64,000 bases of DNA from Cupriavidus phytohabitans (GTDB lineage: Bacteria; Pseudomonadota; Gammaproteobacteria; Burkholderiales; Burkholderiaceae), in NCBI RefSeq assembly GCF_000426345.1, contig NZ_AUFE01000018.1:46627-110626 (forward strand), written 5' to 3'. Below the pieces are notes generated by a model. The model ran no database searches. It saw only the letters and a program-made list of their open reading frames with translations, and was not told where the DNA came from. Numbering within the stretch: the stretch's first letter is position 1; every line of letters begins with the position of its first letter. The position numbers and the translations under genes are program-made. Below are positions 16,539-25,591 of the stretch, piece by piece.

Positions 16539-16556
16539 CCAATAAATCAATATTGG
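16539..16556. promoter_or_regulatory. AT-rich dyad before the acyl-CoA dehydrogenase pair
   Basis: CCAATA-N6-TATTGG, 90 bases upstream of the dehydrogenase start in an otherwise GC-rich intergenic region. It is a plausible operator for the neighbouring regulator. Confidence 0.3.
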
Positions 16557-16645
16557 ACTGGCGCTCGACGCGTGAACTACGCTGTGGCCCACCCTGAGCC
16601 ATCCGGAATGCAAGGCAATCGCCGCCGCGTTCCGCCGGGGCTCGC

Positions 16646-17830
16646 GTGCCACAGCTACCGGACTTCACCGTGACCGCCTTGCTTTCCACCTTCGACCTGA
16701 CGCCCCTGCCGCCGCACGCGCTCGCGTTCCGCGCCGAGGTACGCGCCTTTCTTGACGAGCACCTGCCCGCCCTTCCGCCGGAAACCCGCGCGCGCTCGTG
16801 GATGGGGTTCGATGCGGCGTTCAGCCGCGCACTGGCGGCGCGCGGCTGGGTCGGCATCACGCTGCCGGCGCAATTTGGCGGCGCCGGCCTCGATCCTTAC
16901 TCACGCTTCGTGCTGGTGGAGGAGCTGCTGGCCCGGGGGGCGCCGGTGTCGGCGCACTGGATCGCCGACCGCCAGAGCGGCCCGCTGATCCTGCGCTACG
17001 GCAACGACGCGCAGAAAGCGCGCTACCTGCCCGCGATCTGCCGCGGTGAAGCGTTCTTCTGCATCGGCATGAGCGAGCCGAACTCCGGCTCCGACCTCGC
17101 CAGCGTGACGACACGCGCCATGCGTCAGCCTGATGGCACCTGGCGCCTGGGCGGCCGCAAGATCTGGACGACCAACGCCGACCGCTGCCATTTCATGATC
17201 GCGCTGGTGCGCACCTCCGGCACGCCGCAGGACCGCCAGTCGGGCCTGTCGCAGTTCATCGTCGACCTGCACGCGCCCGGCGTCTCGGTGCGGCCGATCC
17301 ACGACCTGGCGGGCGACGCGCACTTCTCCGAGGTCACCTTCGACGACGTCGTGCTGGCCCAGGATGCGCTGGTTGGGCAGGAAGGCAGCGGCTGGGAGCA
17401 GGTCAACGCCGAACTCGCGTTCGAGCGCAGCGGCCCCGAGCGGCTGTACTCCAGCGTGGTGCTGCTCGACACCTGGCTTGATGCCATGCGCCGCCTGCCG
17501 CCGGCGCGGCGCGACACGGTGACCGCGGGCCGCCTCGCCGGGCACCTGGCGGTGCTGCGCGCGATGTCGCTGGCGGTGACCGCGCGCCTGGCGGCCGGTG
17601 AAAGCCCGGTGGTCGAGGCCGCGCTGGTCAAGGACCTGGGCACGACCTTCGAGCAATCGGTGCCGGCGCTGGTGGAAGCGGCGCTGGGCGACGAACCGGC
17701 ACTGGCCGCCGACGGCGCGCTGTACCGCACGCTGGCCTACGTCACGCAGATCGCCCCGTCGTATTCGCTGCGCGGCGGCACGCGCGAGATCCTGCGCGGC
17801 ATGATCGCGCGCGGCCTCGGCCTGCGCTGA
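16646..17830 (+). CDS. Acyl-CoA dehydrogenase
   Basis: 394 residues from a GTG at 16646; a GTG at 16670 is an alternative, and no ATG is available before the conserved domain. It shows FAD-binding acyl-CoA dehydrogenase signatures: FCIGMSEPNSGSDLASVTTRA, GGRKIWTTNADRCHFMIALVR and a C-terminal LRGGTREILRGMIARGLGL. The usual Glu of the YEGT motif is absent, so the base is probably a Glu on helix G (ELAFERSGPER). It is flavin-dependent and passes electrons to ETF. The smaller dehydrogenase gene 47 bases downstream suggests a two-subunit enzyme. Confidence 0.9.
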   Translation: MPQLPDFTVTALLSTFDLTPLPPHALAFRAEVRAFLDEHLPALPPETRARSWMGFDAAFSRALAARGWVGITLPAQFGGAGLDPYSRFVLVEELLARGAPVSAHWIADRQSGPLILRYGNDAQKARYLPAICRGEAFFCIGMSEPNSGSDLASVTTRAMRQPDGTWRLGGRKIWTTNADRCHFMIALVRTSGTPQDRQSGLSQFIVDLHAPGVSVRPIHDLAGDAHFSEVTFDDVVLAQDALVGQEGSGWEQVNAELAFERSGPERLYSSVVLLDTWLDAMRRLPPARRDTVTAGRLAGHLAVLRAMSLAVTARLAAGESPVVEAALVKDLGTTFEQSVPALVEAALGDEPALAADGALYRTLAYVTQIAPSYSLRGGTREILRGMIARGLGLR

Positions 17831-17877
17831 AGCGCTGCCGCACCGTCCCGACGCCCTGCACCCCGACGAGACCCATC

Positions 17878-18867
17878 ATGCATAACGCTTACTCCGACGC
17901 CCTCGACGCGCTGCTGCGCGATTGCTGCACGCCCGCCACGGTCCGCGCGCTGGAACGGCAGGCCGATCCCTGTCCTTTGTGGCAAACGCTGCGCGACAGC
18001 GGCTTTGCCGACTGCCTGCTGCCCGAGGCCGCCGGCGGCGCCGCGCTGCCGCTGCCTGAACTGGCGCCGGTGCTGTTCCTCACCGGCCGCCATGTCCTGC
18101 CGCTGCCGCTGGCGCAAACCATCTTCGCCCGCGCCGTGCTGCACGCGCATGGTATCGACCTGCCCGACGGACCCGTCGCCCTGGCGGGATTCGAGGAGGG
18201 CGCGCCCGCGGCGCTCGTCGCCGACGCGCGCCATGCCCAGTGGTTCCTGGTGCAGGACGGCGAGCGTTGCCTGCTGCTGCCTGCGGCCGACGCGCGCGCC
18301 GAGCCCACCGGCGCGCACGCCGACCTGACCCTGCGGCTGCCACGCCCGGACGCGGCCACGCCGGCTGCGTTCCGGCTGGCGCCGGGCACGCTGCGCTCCC
18401 TTGGCGCCTGCCTGCACGCGGTCCAGCTGGCCGGGGCGCTGTCGCGGGTGCTCGACCTGACGCTGCAGTACGCCAACGACCGCCAGCAGTTCGGCCGCGC
18501 CATCGGCAAGTTCCAGGCGATCCAGCACCAGGTCAGCGAGATGGCCGAGCACGTGGCGGCAGCGCGCGTGGCGGCGCAGCTCGCCTGCGACAGCAGCACC
18601 GGGCAGCCCGACCGCCTGCGCGCCGCGATCGGCAAGCTGCGCGCCAGCGATGCCGTCACGCCGGTGGCGGCCATCGCCCATGCGGTGCACGGCGCGATCG
18701 GGATCACGGAGGAATACGACCTGCAGCTCTACACGCGCCGGCTGCATGCCTGGCGCGTGGCGGACGGGTCGGAGCGCTGGTGGAGCCGCGTGCTGGGCGA
18801 GGCGGCGTTCGCCGACACGGACAGCCGCGCAGTCGAACTGGTGCGCGGATGGTGCGAGTGCGAGTAA
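17878..18867 (+). CDS. Acyl-CoA dehydrogenase, smaller partner subunit
   Basis: 329 residues, shorter than a full acyl-CoA dehydrogenase. The C-terminal helical domain is clear (LDLTLQYANDRQQFGRAIGK, FQAIQHQVSEMAEHVAAARV, IAHAVHGAIGITEEYDLQLY), while the N-terminal half is diverged. Such reduced partners pair with a full-length dehydrogenase in heteromeric enzymes acting on bulky or dicarboxylic acyl-CoAs. It has the same direction as the preceding gene and is followed by a strong convergent terminator. Confidence 0.88.
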   Translation: MHNAYSDALDALLRDCCTPATVRALERQADPCPLWQTLRDSGFADCLLPEAAGGAALPLPELAPVLFLTGRHVLPLPLAQTIFARAVLHAHGIDLPDGPVALAGFEEGAPAALVADARHAQWFLVQDGERCLLLPAADARAEPTGAHADLTLRLPRPDAATPAAFRLAPGTLRSLGACLHAVQLAGALSRVLDLTLQYANDRQQFGRAIGKFQAIQHQVSEMAEHVAAARVAAQLACDSSTGQPDRLRAAIGKLRASDAVTPVAAIAHAVHGAIGITEEYDLQLYTRRLHAWRVADGSERWWSRVLGEAAFADTDSRAVELVRGWCECE

Positions 18868-18871
18868 AAGT

Positions 18872-18914
18872 GCAAGCGCGCGCGTTGCCTGAGTCAGGCA
18901 ACGCGCGCGCTTGC
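18872..18914. terminator. Perfect 21-bp inverted repeat, convergent terminator
   Basis: Arms of 21 bases, 18872-18892 and 18894-18914, are exact reverse complements around a single G (core CGCGCGCG flanked by GCAAG and GTTGCCTGA). It sits between the ends of the acyl-CoA dehydrogenase (18867) and the SpoVR gene (18931). There is no U-tract, but the stem is very stable on either strand. Confidence 0.65.
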
Positions 18915-18930
18915 TCGGCGGATGAGGCGC

Positions 18931-20475
18931 TCAGGCGGCCAGGCTCAGGCCGCCGTGCGGCTTGCGATGCCGGCGCTCCGGCTTGCACTCGTACTTGAGT
19001 TCGGTGCGCCCGTCTTCATAGGCCACTTCCAGCCGCACGGTAAAGCCCCACAGCCGCGTCAGGTGCCGCACCACTTCGTCGAAGTTGTGCGCCAGCGGCC
19101 GGCGGTCATTCTGCAGGTGGCGCAGCGTCAGTGAGCGGTCGCCGCCGATATCGACATTGGTGACCTGGATATTGGGCTCCATGGTCGACAGGTCATACTG
19201 CGCCGCCATCAGCTGGCGGATCGCGCGATAGCCCTCGTCGTCGTGGATGGCGGTGACGCGCAGCTTGCCCTCGCGGTCGTCGTCAAGCACCGAGAAAAGC
19301 TTCAGTTCGCGGATCACGCGCGGCGACAGGAACTGCAGCAGGAAGCTCTCGTCCTTGAAGTTGCGCATCGCAAAGTCCAGCGTCGTGCGCCAGTCGCTGC
19401 CCGCAATCTCCGGCGCCCAGCGGTAGTCCTCGTCGGTCGGGTTCTCGCACATGCGGCGCAGGTCCTGGAAGATCAGGAAGCCCACCGTGTATGGATTCAG
19501 CCCGCTGTAGTAGGGGCTGTGGTACGGCGGCTGGTAAATCACGTTGGTATGGGCCTGCAGCAGCTCCATCATGAACGCGTCGTTGACCAGCTTTTCTTCG
19601 TAGAGCTGGTGGATGATGGTGTAGTGCCAGAACGTTGCCCACCCTTCGTTCATCACCTTGGTCTGGCGCTGCGGGTAGAAGTACTGTGCGATCTTGCGCA
19701 CGATGCGCACGATCTCGCGCTGCCACGGCGCCAGCTTGGGCGCGTTCTTCTCGATGAAGTACAGCAGGTTCTCCTGCGGCTCCGGCGGGAACGTCATTTC
19801 CGGCGTTTCGTCCTCGGCCGTCAGCGCATGCGGGCGGTGCTTGGGCAGCGTGCGCCACAGGTCGTTGACCTGCATCTGCAGGTAGTTCTCGCGATCGGCC
19901 TGGCGCGCCTTCTCTTCGGTGATGGAGAGCTTCTTGGGCCGCTTGTAGCGGTCCACGCCGTAGTTCTGCAAGGCGTGGCAGGAGTCGAGCAGCAACTCCA
20001 CTTCCTGTTCGCCGTAGCGCTGCTCGCACTCGGCCACGTAGTTCTTGGCAAACAGCAGGTAATCGACGATGGCGTCCGCGTTGGTCCAGGTGCGGAACAG
20101 GTAGTTGCCCTTGAAGAAGGAATTGTGGCCGTAGCAGGCATGCGCGATCGTCAGCGCCTGCATCGGCATGGTGTTCTCCTCCATCAGGTAGGCGATGCAG
20201 GGATTGGAGTTGATGACGATCTCGTAGGCCAGGCCCATGTGGCCGCGCTGGTAGCTGCGCTCCGACGCCAGGAAGTGCTTGCCGTAGGACCAGTGGTTGT
20301 AGCCCACCGGCAGGCCCGCCGACGCGTAGGCGTCCAGCATCTGCTCGGCCGTGATGATCTCGATCTGGTTGGGGTAGGTATCCAGCCCGAATTCGCCGGC
20401 GATGCGGGCGATCTCGCGGTCATACCGGTTGACCAGCTCGAAGGTCCATTCCGAACCCGTGGACAGATAAGCCAT
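18931..20475 (-). CDS. ycgB: SpoVR-family protein
   Basis: 514 residues from the ATG at 20475 (MAYLSTGSEWTFELV); the open frame continues further upstream but is not conserved. It matches the SpoVR/YcgB family over its full length: YPNQIEIITAEQMLDAYAS, YNHWSYGK, NPCIAYLMEENTM, HACYGHNSFFKGNYLF and NEGWATFWHYTI. SpoVR was named for a role in Bacillus spore cortex formation; in proteobacteria it accompanies the PrkA kinase and YeaH. It is the third gene of that operon here, 131 bases after yeaH. Confidence 0.95.
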   Translation of the reverse strand: MAYLSTGSEWTFELVNRYDREIARIAGEFGLDTYPNQIEIITAEQMLDAYASAGLPVGYNHWSYGKHFLASERSYQRGHMGLAYEIVINSNPCIAYLMEENTMPMQALTIAHACYGHNSFFKGNYLFRTWTNADAIVDYLLFAKNYVAECEQRYGEQEVELLLDSCHALQNYGVDRYKRPKKLSITEEKARQADRENYLQMQVNDLWRTLPKHRPHALTAEDETPEMTFPPEPQENLLYFIEKNAPKLAPWQREIVRIVRKIAQYFYPQRQTKVMNEGWATFWHYTIIHQLYEEKLVNDAFMMELLQAHTNVIYQPPYHSPYYSGLNPYTVGFLIFQDLRRMCENPTDEDYRWAPEIAGSDWRTTLDFAMRNFKDESFLLQFLSPRVIRELKLFSVLDDDREGKLRVTAIHDDEGYRAIRQLMAAQYDLSTMEPNIQVTNVDIGGDRSLTLRHLQNDRRPLAHNFDEVVRHLTRLWGFTVRLEVAYEDGRTELKYECKPERRHRKPHGGLSLAA

Positions 20476-20606
20476 CTTTGCCCCTTGTTGCGGGCAAGGC
20501 CGCCGACCGCGCAGGCGCGCACTGGCGCGCCCGCGTGGTCCGCGTTGCCTTGCCACCAGACTTCACTGCGGCCTTCGCTGCCGGTTGCCGCGGCAGCAGG
20601 CCCCAA

Positions 20607-21869
20607 CTAAGCCGCCCGCTTCTGGAACAGGTCGTGCAGCACCGGGTAGATCTCGTCCGCGCCGATGATGCGCTGCATCGCAAAGTGCTCGAACTGGCTC
20701 TTGACCGTCAGATACTCTTCCCAAAGGTTCTGCGGCTCCTCGGACGCCACTTCCACGTATGCATAGTACTGCACCAGCGGCAGGATCGACTCGCGCAGCA
20801 GGCGGCCGCACAGCTCGGAATCGCCGGCCCAGTTGTCGCCGTCGGAGGCCTGCGCGCAGTAGATGTTCCACTGGCTTGGCGGATAACGGTCATGGACCAC
20901 TTCCACCATCAGCTTCAGCGCGCTCGACACCACGGTACCACCGGACTCGCGCGAGTGGAAGAAGTCTTCCTCTTCGACCTCCTTGGCCACCGTGTGATGC
21001 CGGATGAACACCACGTCGATACGCTCGTAGTTGCGCTTCAGGAACAGGTACAGGAGCATGAAGAAGCGCTTGGCCAGGTCCTTGCGGCTCTCGTCCATCG
21101 AGCCGGACACGTCCATCAGGCAGAACATCACCGCCTGGGCCTGCGGGCGCTTCTTGAGCACGCGGTTGTTGTAGCGCAGGTCGAGCTTCTCGATAAAAGG
21201 CACGCGGTCGATGCAGGCACGCAGGTGCCGCATCTTCTCCATCAGTTCAAGCGTGCCTTCGGCGTAGGGGCCGTCCTTGTCCAGCGCCTCGGCATACTCC
21301 AGCTCCAGGTCGCGCAGGCGCTTCTGGTAAGGGCTGGACAAGGCGATGCGCCGCCCGATCGAGCTGCGCATGGTGCGCAGGATCGACAGGTTGGACGGTG
21401 TGCCGTCGATGGAATAGCCGGCGCGCACCTTGCGCACTTCGGCGATCTTGGCCAGGTGGCGCTTGGCCAGGTCCGGCAGCGCCATGTCCTCGAAGAAGAA
21501 ATTGAGGAAATCCTCGCGCGACAGCGTGAAGACGAAATCGTCCTCGCCTTCGCCGCTGTCGCTGGCCCGCGAACCGCTCCCGCCACCGCCCTGCTGCTGG
21601 CGGTCGAAGGAATCACCCTTGACGAACTTCTTGTTGCCAGGGTGAATCCACTCGCGCCGGCCGCCCGGGCCGTGGTGGAAGATCGGTTCGGTGATGTCCT
21701 TGACCGGAATGGACACCTGGCCGCTCTGCTCGATGTCCATGATCTTCCGGCCGGACACCGCCTTTGCCACCGCCTGCCGTATCTGTTCGCGGTAGCGCTT
21801 GATGAAGCGTTGCTGGTTGACGGCACTCTTGTTGCCGCCGTTCTCGCGCCGATCGATGACCGTAGCCAT
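20607..21869 (-). CDS. yeaH: YeaH/YhbH (DUF444) protein with VWA-like domain
   Basis: 420 residues. It has a basic N-terminus, a Gly-rich linker (GGGGSGSRASDSGEGEDD) near residue 95, and a C-terminal von Willebrand A-like region with the MIDAS motif DVSGSMDES at about 253-261, then FFMLLYLFLKRNYERIDVVF. This is the standard YeaH/YhbH layout. It sits between the kinase and SpoVR genes and starts 37 bases after prkA. The family works with PrkA in adaptation to sustained starvation, but its biochemical role is not defined. Confidence 0.95.
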   Translation of the reverse strand: MATVIDRRENGGNKSAVNQQRFIKRYREQIRQAVAKAVSGRKIMDIEQSGQVSIPVKDITEPIFHHGPGGRREWIHPGNKKFVKGDSFDRQQQGGGGSGSRASDSGEGEDDFVFTLSREDFLNFFFEDMALPDLAKRHLAKIAEVRKVRAGYSIDGTPSNLSILRTMRSSIGRRIALSSPYQKRLRDLELEYAEALDKDGPYAEGTLELMEKMRHLRACIDRVPFIEKLDLRYNNRVLKKRPQAQAVMFCLMDVSGSMDESRKDLAKRFFMLLYLFLKRNYERIDVVFIRHHTVAKEVEEEDFFHSRESGGTVVSSALKLMVEVVHDRYPPSQWNIYCAQASDGDNWAGDSELCGRLLRESILPLVQYYAYVEVASEEPQNLWEEYLTVKSQFEHFAMQRIIGADEIYPVLHDLFQKRAA

Positions 21870-21906
21870 ATGTTGCCCTCGTTGAGAGACTGCTTCCGCG
21901 GCGCCG

Positions 21907-23829
21907 TTACGATGATTTTCTTACGCGCAGATACCACTCCACCAAAAGTCTCACTTGCTTGGGCGTGTACCCCTTCTCGACCATGCGGTTGACGAAGTTC
22001 TCGTGCTTGTCCTGGTCTTCGCGAGAAGACTTGGCGTTGAACGAGATCACCGGCAGCAGATCCTCCGTGGTGGAGAACATGCGCTTTTCGATCACCATCC
22101 GCAGCTTTTCATAGCTGGTCCAGACCGGGTTCTTGCCCGCGTTGTTGGCCCGCGCCCGCAGCACGAAGTTGACGATCTCGTTGCGGAAGTCCTTCGGGTT
22201 CGAGATACCCGCCGGCTTCTCCACTTTCTCCAGCTCGTCGTTCAGCGCGTTGCGGTCGAGGATTTCGCCGGTGTTGGGATCGCGATATTCCTGGTCCTGG
22301 ATCCACAGGTCGGCAAATACCACATAGCGGTCGAAGATGTTCTGGCCATATTCGGAGTACGACTCCAGGTAAGCGGTCTGGATCTCCTTGCCGATGAACT
22401 CCACGAACGGCGTGGTCAGGTACTCCTTGATGTACGAAAGCAGCTTGGCTTCCTGCTCCGGCGGGAACTGCTCGCGCTCGATCTGCTGCTCGAGCACGTA
22501 TAGCAGGTGCACCGGGTTGGCCGCCACTTCGGTGTTGTCGAAGTTGAAGACCTTGGACAGGACCTTGAACGCGAAGCGCGTCGACAGCCCGTTCATGCCC
22601 TCGTCGATGCCGGCGTAGTCGCGGTATTCCTGGTACGACTTCGCTTTCGGGTCCACGTCCTTCAGGCTCTCGCCGTCATAGACGCGCATCTTCGAGAAGA
22701 TGTTGGAATTCTCGGGCTCCTTGATGCGCGTGAGCACCGCGAACTGCGCCATCATCTTCAGCGTGTTCGGCGCGCACGGCGCCGCCGACAGCGAACTGCA
22801 GCGCAGCAGCTTGTCGTAGATCTTGACCTCGTCGGACACACGCAGCACGTACGGCACCTTGACGATGTAGATACGGTCCAGGAATGCCTCGTTGTTCTTG
22901 TCCGACTTGAAGGTGGTCCACTCCGCCTCGTTCGAGTGCGCCAGGATGATGCCGTCGAACGGGATCGCGCCGAAGCCTTCCGTGCCCTTGTAGTTGCCTT
23001 CCTGGGTCGCGGTCAGCAGCGGGTGCAGCACCTTGATCGGCGCCTTGAACATTTCGACGAACTCGAGCAGGCCGCGGTTGGCCAGGCACAGGCCGCCGGA
23101 ATACGAGTACGCATCCGGATCGTCCTGCGGGAAGTCCTCGAGCTTGCGGATGTCCACCTTGCCCACCAGCGACGAGATGTCCTGGTTGTTCTCGTCGCCC
23201 GGCTCGGTCTTCGAGATCGCGATCTGGGACAGCACCGACGGGCGCAGCTTCACCACCTTGAACCTGGTGATGTCGCCGTTGAACTCGTGCAGGCGCTTGA
23301 CTGCCCATGGCGAGGCAATCGTGTTCAGGTAGCGGATCGGGATACCGTAGTCCTCTTCCAGAATCTTGCCGTCTTCTTCCGGCGAGAACAGACCCAGGGG
23401 CGACTCGTGGATCGGCGAACCTTTCAGCGCGTAGATGGGGATCTGTTCCATCAACGCCTTGAGCTTCTCCGCGAGCGAGGACTTGCCGCCGCCGGGAGGC
23501 CCGAGCAGATACAGGATCTGCTTGCGTTCTTCCAGGCCCTGCGCGGCGTGCTTGAAGAACGAGACGATCTGCTCGATCGTGTCCTCCATGCCGTAGAAAT
23601 CGCGGAAGGCCGGATAGATCCGGATGACCTTGTTGAAGAACAGCCGGGACAGCCTCGGATCGTGGTGGGTATCCACCAGTTCAGGCTGGCCGATCGCGGC
23701 GAGCATGCGTTCGGCAGCGGTCGCGTAGGCAGTGGGATCCTTCTTGCAGATCTCCAGGTACTCCTGGATGCTGTATTCCTCTTCCTTGCGGGCTTCGAAG
23801 CGCGTAGCGTAATGGCCGAAAATGTCCAT
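21907..23829 (-). CDS. prkA: PrkA-type serine protein kinase (YeaG)
   Basis: 640 residues, the usual size. An AAA-like P-loop domain holds the Walker A GPPGGGKS at 110-117, and a C-terminal PrkA kinase-like domain follows. Conserved stretches include ALKGSPIHESPLGLF, LEFVEMFKAPIKVLHPLL and the ending YTPKQVRLLVEWYLRVRKSS. It is the first gene of the prkA-yeaH-spoVR operon; in enterobacteria this group is induced by stress and nitrogen starvation. About 360 bases of AT-richer non-coding DNA upstream presumably hold the promoter. Confidence 0.97.
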   Translation of the reverse strand: MDIFGHYATRFEARKEEEYSIQEYLEICKKDPTAYATAAERMLAAIGQPELVDTHHDPRLSRLFFNKVIRIYPAFRDFYGMEDTIEQIVSFFKHAAQGLEERKQILYLLGPPGGGKSSLAEKLKALMEQIPIYALKGSPIHESPLGLFSPEEDGKILEEDYGIPIRYLNTIASPWAVKRLHEFNGDITRFKVVKLRPSVLSQIAISKTEPGDENNQDISSLVGKVDIRKLEDFPQDDPDAYSYSGGLCLANRGLLEFVEMFKAPIKVLHPLLTATQEGNYKGTEGFGAIPFDGIILAHSNEAEWTTFKSDKNNEAFLDRIYIVKVPYVLRVSDEVKIYDKLLRCSSLSAAPCAPNTLKMMAQFAVLTRIKEPENSNIFSKMRVYDGESLKDVDPKAKSYQEYRDYAGIDEGMNGLSTRFAFKVLSKVFNFDNTEVAANPVHLLYVLEQQIEREQFPPEQEAKLLSYIKEYLTTPFVEFIGKEIQTAYLESYSEYGQNIFDRYVVFADLWIQDQEYRDPNTGEILDRNALNDELEKVEKPAGISNPKDFRNEIVNFVLRARANNAGKNPVWTSYEKLRMVIEKRMFSTTEDLLPVISFNAKSSREDQDKHENFVNRMVEKGYTPKQVRLLVEWYLRVRKSS

Positions 23830-24183
23830 ACCTCACTCCCGTCAGAGTTCACATCCGAGGCGAAGGTAGTTCTACCCTTCAAGACTTCGCAATTTCCGCG
23901 GTTCGCCACCCCGGCTTGACGACCGGTGAATGTTGCGAAGACTTTACTTCATCATAGTCAAATAACGGCGATGGTGGAGTCCGAGTTGACGAATCTTGCA
24001 TCGACGCAACGCTTGATTCCACGCTGCATTTATCGCCTGATTCCGCTGGTGGCGCTGTCAGCTTTTGGCTGATATTTCCACTCGGTGCCACACCCCGCGC
24101 GCGACGGGCCATTGACCATGCTTGTGACACACCTTACACCTTTCCGCAGATCCGTGCACAGCCGGTTTTGTAACCGGAAACAC
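23830..24183. other. Promoter region of the prkA operon
   Basis: Non-coding and less GC-rich than its surroundings. I looked for a sigma-54 type -24/-12 element on the minus strand and did not find a convincing one. An open stretch on the minus strand (23879-24130) has no family features and no good ribosome site. Confidence 0.35.
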
Positions 24184-24210
24184 AAAAGCCGGCACAGGTG
24201 CCGGCCTTTA
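24184..24210 (-). terminator. Rho-independent terminator of the acyl-CoA dehydrogenase operon
   Basis: GCCGGCAC-2-GTGCCGGC hairpin flanked by AAA/TTT runs. Read on the minus strand it is followed by TTTTGTG. It lies downstream of the last gene of the 24287-30207 operon. Confidence 0.75.
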
Positions 24211-24286
24211 TGTTGGTGGCAGAATCAGCTCGGACGCGCATCAGCATACGCACAGTGCTGATGCCAGCAAGCACTGCGCACGGCCA

Positions 24287-25474
24287 TCAGAGCGTGCGTG
24301 CCACCAGCTCTTTCATGATCTCGTTGGAGCCGCCGTAGATCTTGCCGACGCGTGCGTTGGCGTACATGCGTGCGATCGGATATTCCAGCATGTAGCCGTA
24401 GCCGCCGTGCAACTGCAGGCACTCGTCGATGATCTCGCAATTCTTTTGCGTGCACCACCACTTGGCCATCGCGGCGGTCGCGGCATCCAGCGTACCCGCC
24501 ATCAGGCGCATCATGCAGTCGTCGACGAAGGTGGCGGCGATGGTCGCCTCGGTCTTGCACTCGGCCAGGCGGAAGCGGGTGTTCTGCAGGTCGGCCAGCG
24601 CCTGGCCGAAGACCTTGCGCTCGCGCACATATTCGGTGGTGAGCTCGATCGCGCGCTGCATCGATGCGGTCGCGCCCAGCGCGATGATCATCCGCTCCTG
24701 CGGCAGCTGCTGCATCAGTTGGTAAAAACCCTGCCCTTCCTGCTCGCCGAGCAGGTTCTCGCACGGCACCAGCACGTCGTCGAAGAAAAGTTCGGCGGTG
24801 TCCTGGCCCTTCTGCCCGATCTTCTCCAGGATGCGGCCGCGGCGGAATCCCTCGAGGTCGCGCGTCTCGATCATGATCAGCGAGACGCCGCGCGAGCCGG
24901 CTTCCGGATCGGTCTTGGCGACCAGGCACACGAGGTCGGCGTGGTAACCGTTCGTAATAAACGTCTTTGCACCGTTTATGCGATAGCAATCTCCATTGGC
25001 GGTCTTTTCGCGCACCGCGCGGGTGCGTACCGATTTGAGGTCCGAGCCGGCGCCAGGTTCCGACATGGCGATGGCCGCGACCATCTCGCCGCTGGCCATC
25101 TGCGGCAGCCATTTCTTCTTCTGCGCTTCGGTGCCGTAGTTGAGCAGGTAATGTGCCACGATGCCGCTGTGCACGTTGTTGCCCAGGCTGGTGAAGATGG
25201 CGCGCGCCATCTCGCGCGTGATCACGGCTTCATGCGCGAAGTTGCCCCCGCCGCCGCCGTATTCTTCCGGGATGCTGGCACACAGCAGGCCGGCCTGGCC
25301 GGCGCGGCGCCACACTTCGCGGTCGATGTAGCCTTGCGCGGCCCAGCGCGCTTCGTTAGGCGCCAGCTCGCGCTCGATAAAGCGGCGTACGGTGTCCTGG
25401 AACATTTCCAGGTCTTCGGTCATCCAGGGAGTCTGGCGTGCGGCGGGCGCCGCATGTTGGTGTTGGGATGCCAT
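24287..25474 (-). CDS. Acyl-CoA dehydrogenase (long-chain/isovaleryl type)
   Basis: 395 residues with complete family signatures: AIAMSEPGAGSDLKSVRTRA, GAKTFITNGYHADLV, the arginine/flavin patch RKVFGQALADLQNTRF, and QLHGGYGYMLEYPIARMY. The C-terminal motif is YGGSNEIMKELVARTL, so the MCAD-type base Glu is replaced by Gly. The base is then probably the Glu of LPQERMIIAL on helix G, as in LCAD and isovaleryl-CoA dehydrogenase. It is the last gene of the operon led by the Bug protein at 29194 and would introduce the alpha-beta double bond hydrated by the enoyl-CoA hydratase next door. Confidence 0.93.
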   Translation of the reverse strand: MASQHQHAAPAARQTPWMTEDLEMFQDTVRRFIERELAPNEARWAAQGYIDREVWRRAGQAGLLCASIPEEYGGGGGNFAHEAVITREMARAIFTSLGNNVHSGIVAHYLLNYGTEAQKKKWLPQMASGEMVAAIAMSEPGAGSDLKSVRTRAVREKTANGDCYRINGAKTFITNGYHADLVCLVAKTDPEAGSRGVSLIMIETRDLEGFRRGRILEKIGQKGQDTAELFFDDVLVPCENLLGEQEGQGFYQLMQQLPQERMIIALGATASMQRAIELTTEYVRERKVFGQALADLQNTRFRLAECKTEATIAATFVDDCMMRLMAGTLDAATAAMAKWWCTQKNCEIIDECLQLHGGYGYMLEYPIARMYANARVGKIYGGSNEIMKELVARTL

Positions 25475-25591
25475 AGGTGTGCGGATACGAGGGTAGACGG
25501 GTGATCGACAGTGGCAAGCGACGCCTGGCGTGGCCTGCCTGTATACGTAAACAATGGGTCGCCATGCTGCAAAGCAGCATGGCAGCGACGC

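Noticed and set aside
24050..24100. Sigma-54 promoter upstream of prkA
   Set aside because: A GTGCCA word is present on the plus strand, but the partner GCAA at the right distance is missing.
23879..24130. Minus-strand open frame of 83 codons upstream of prkA
   Set aside because: No family match that I recognise and no ribosome site. It occupies the probable promoter region.
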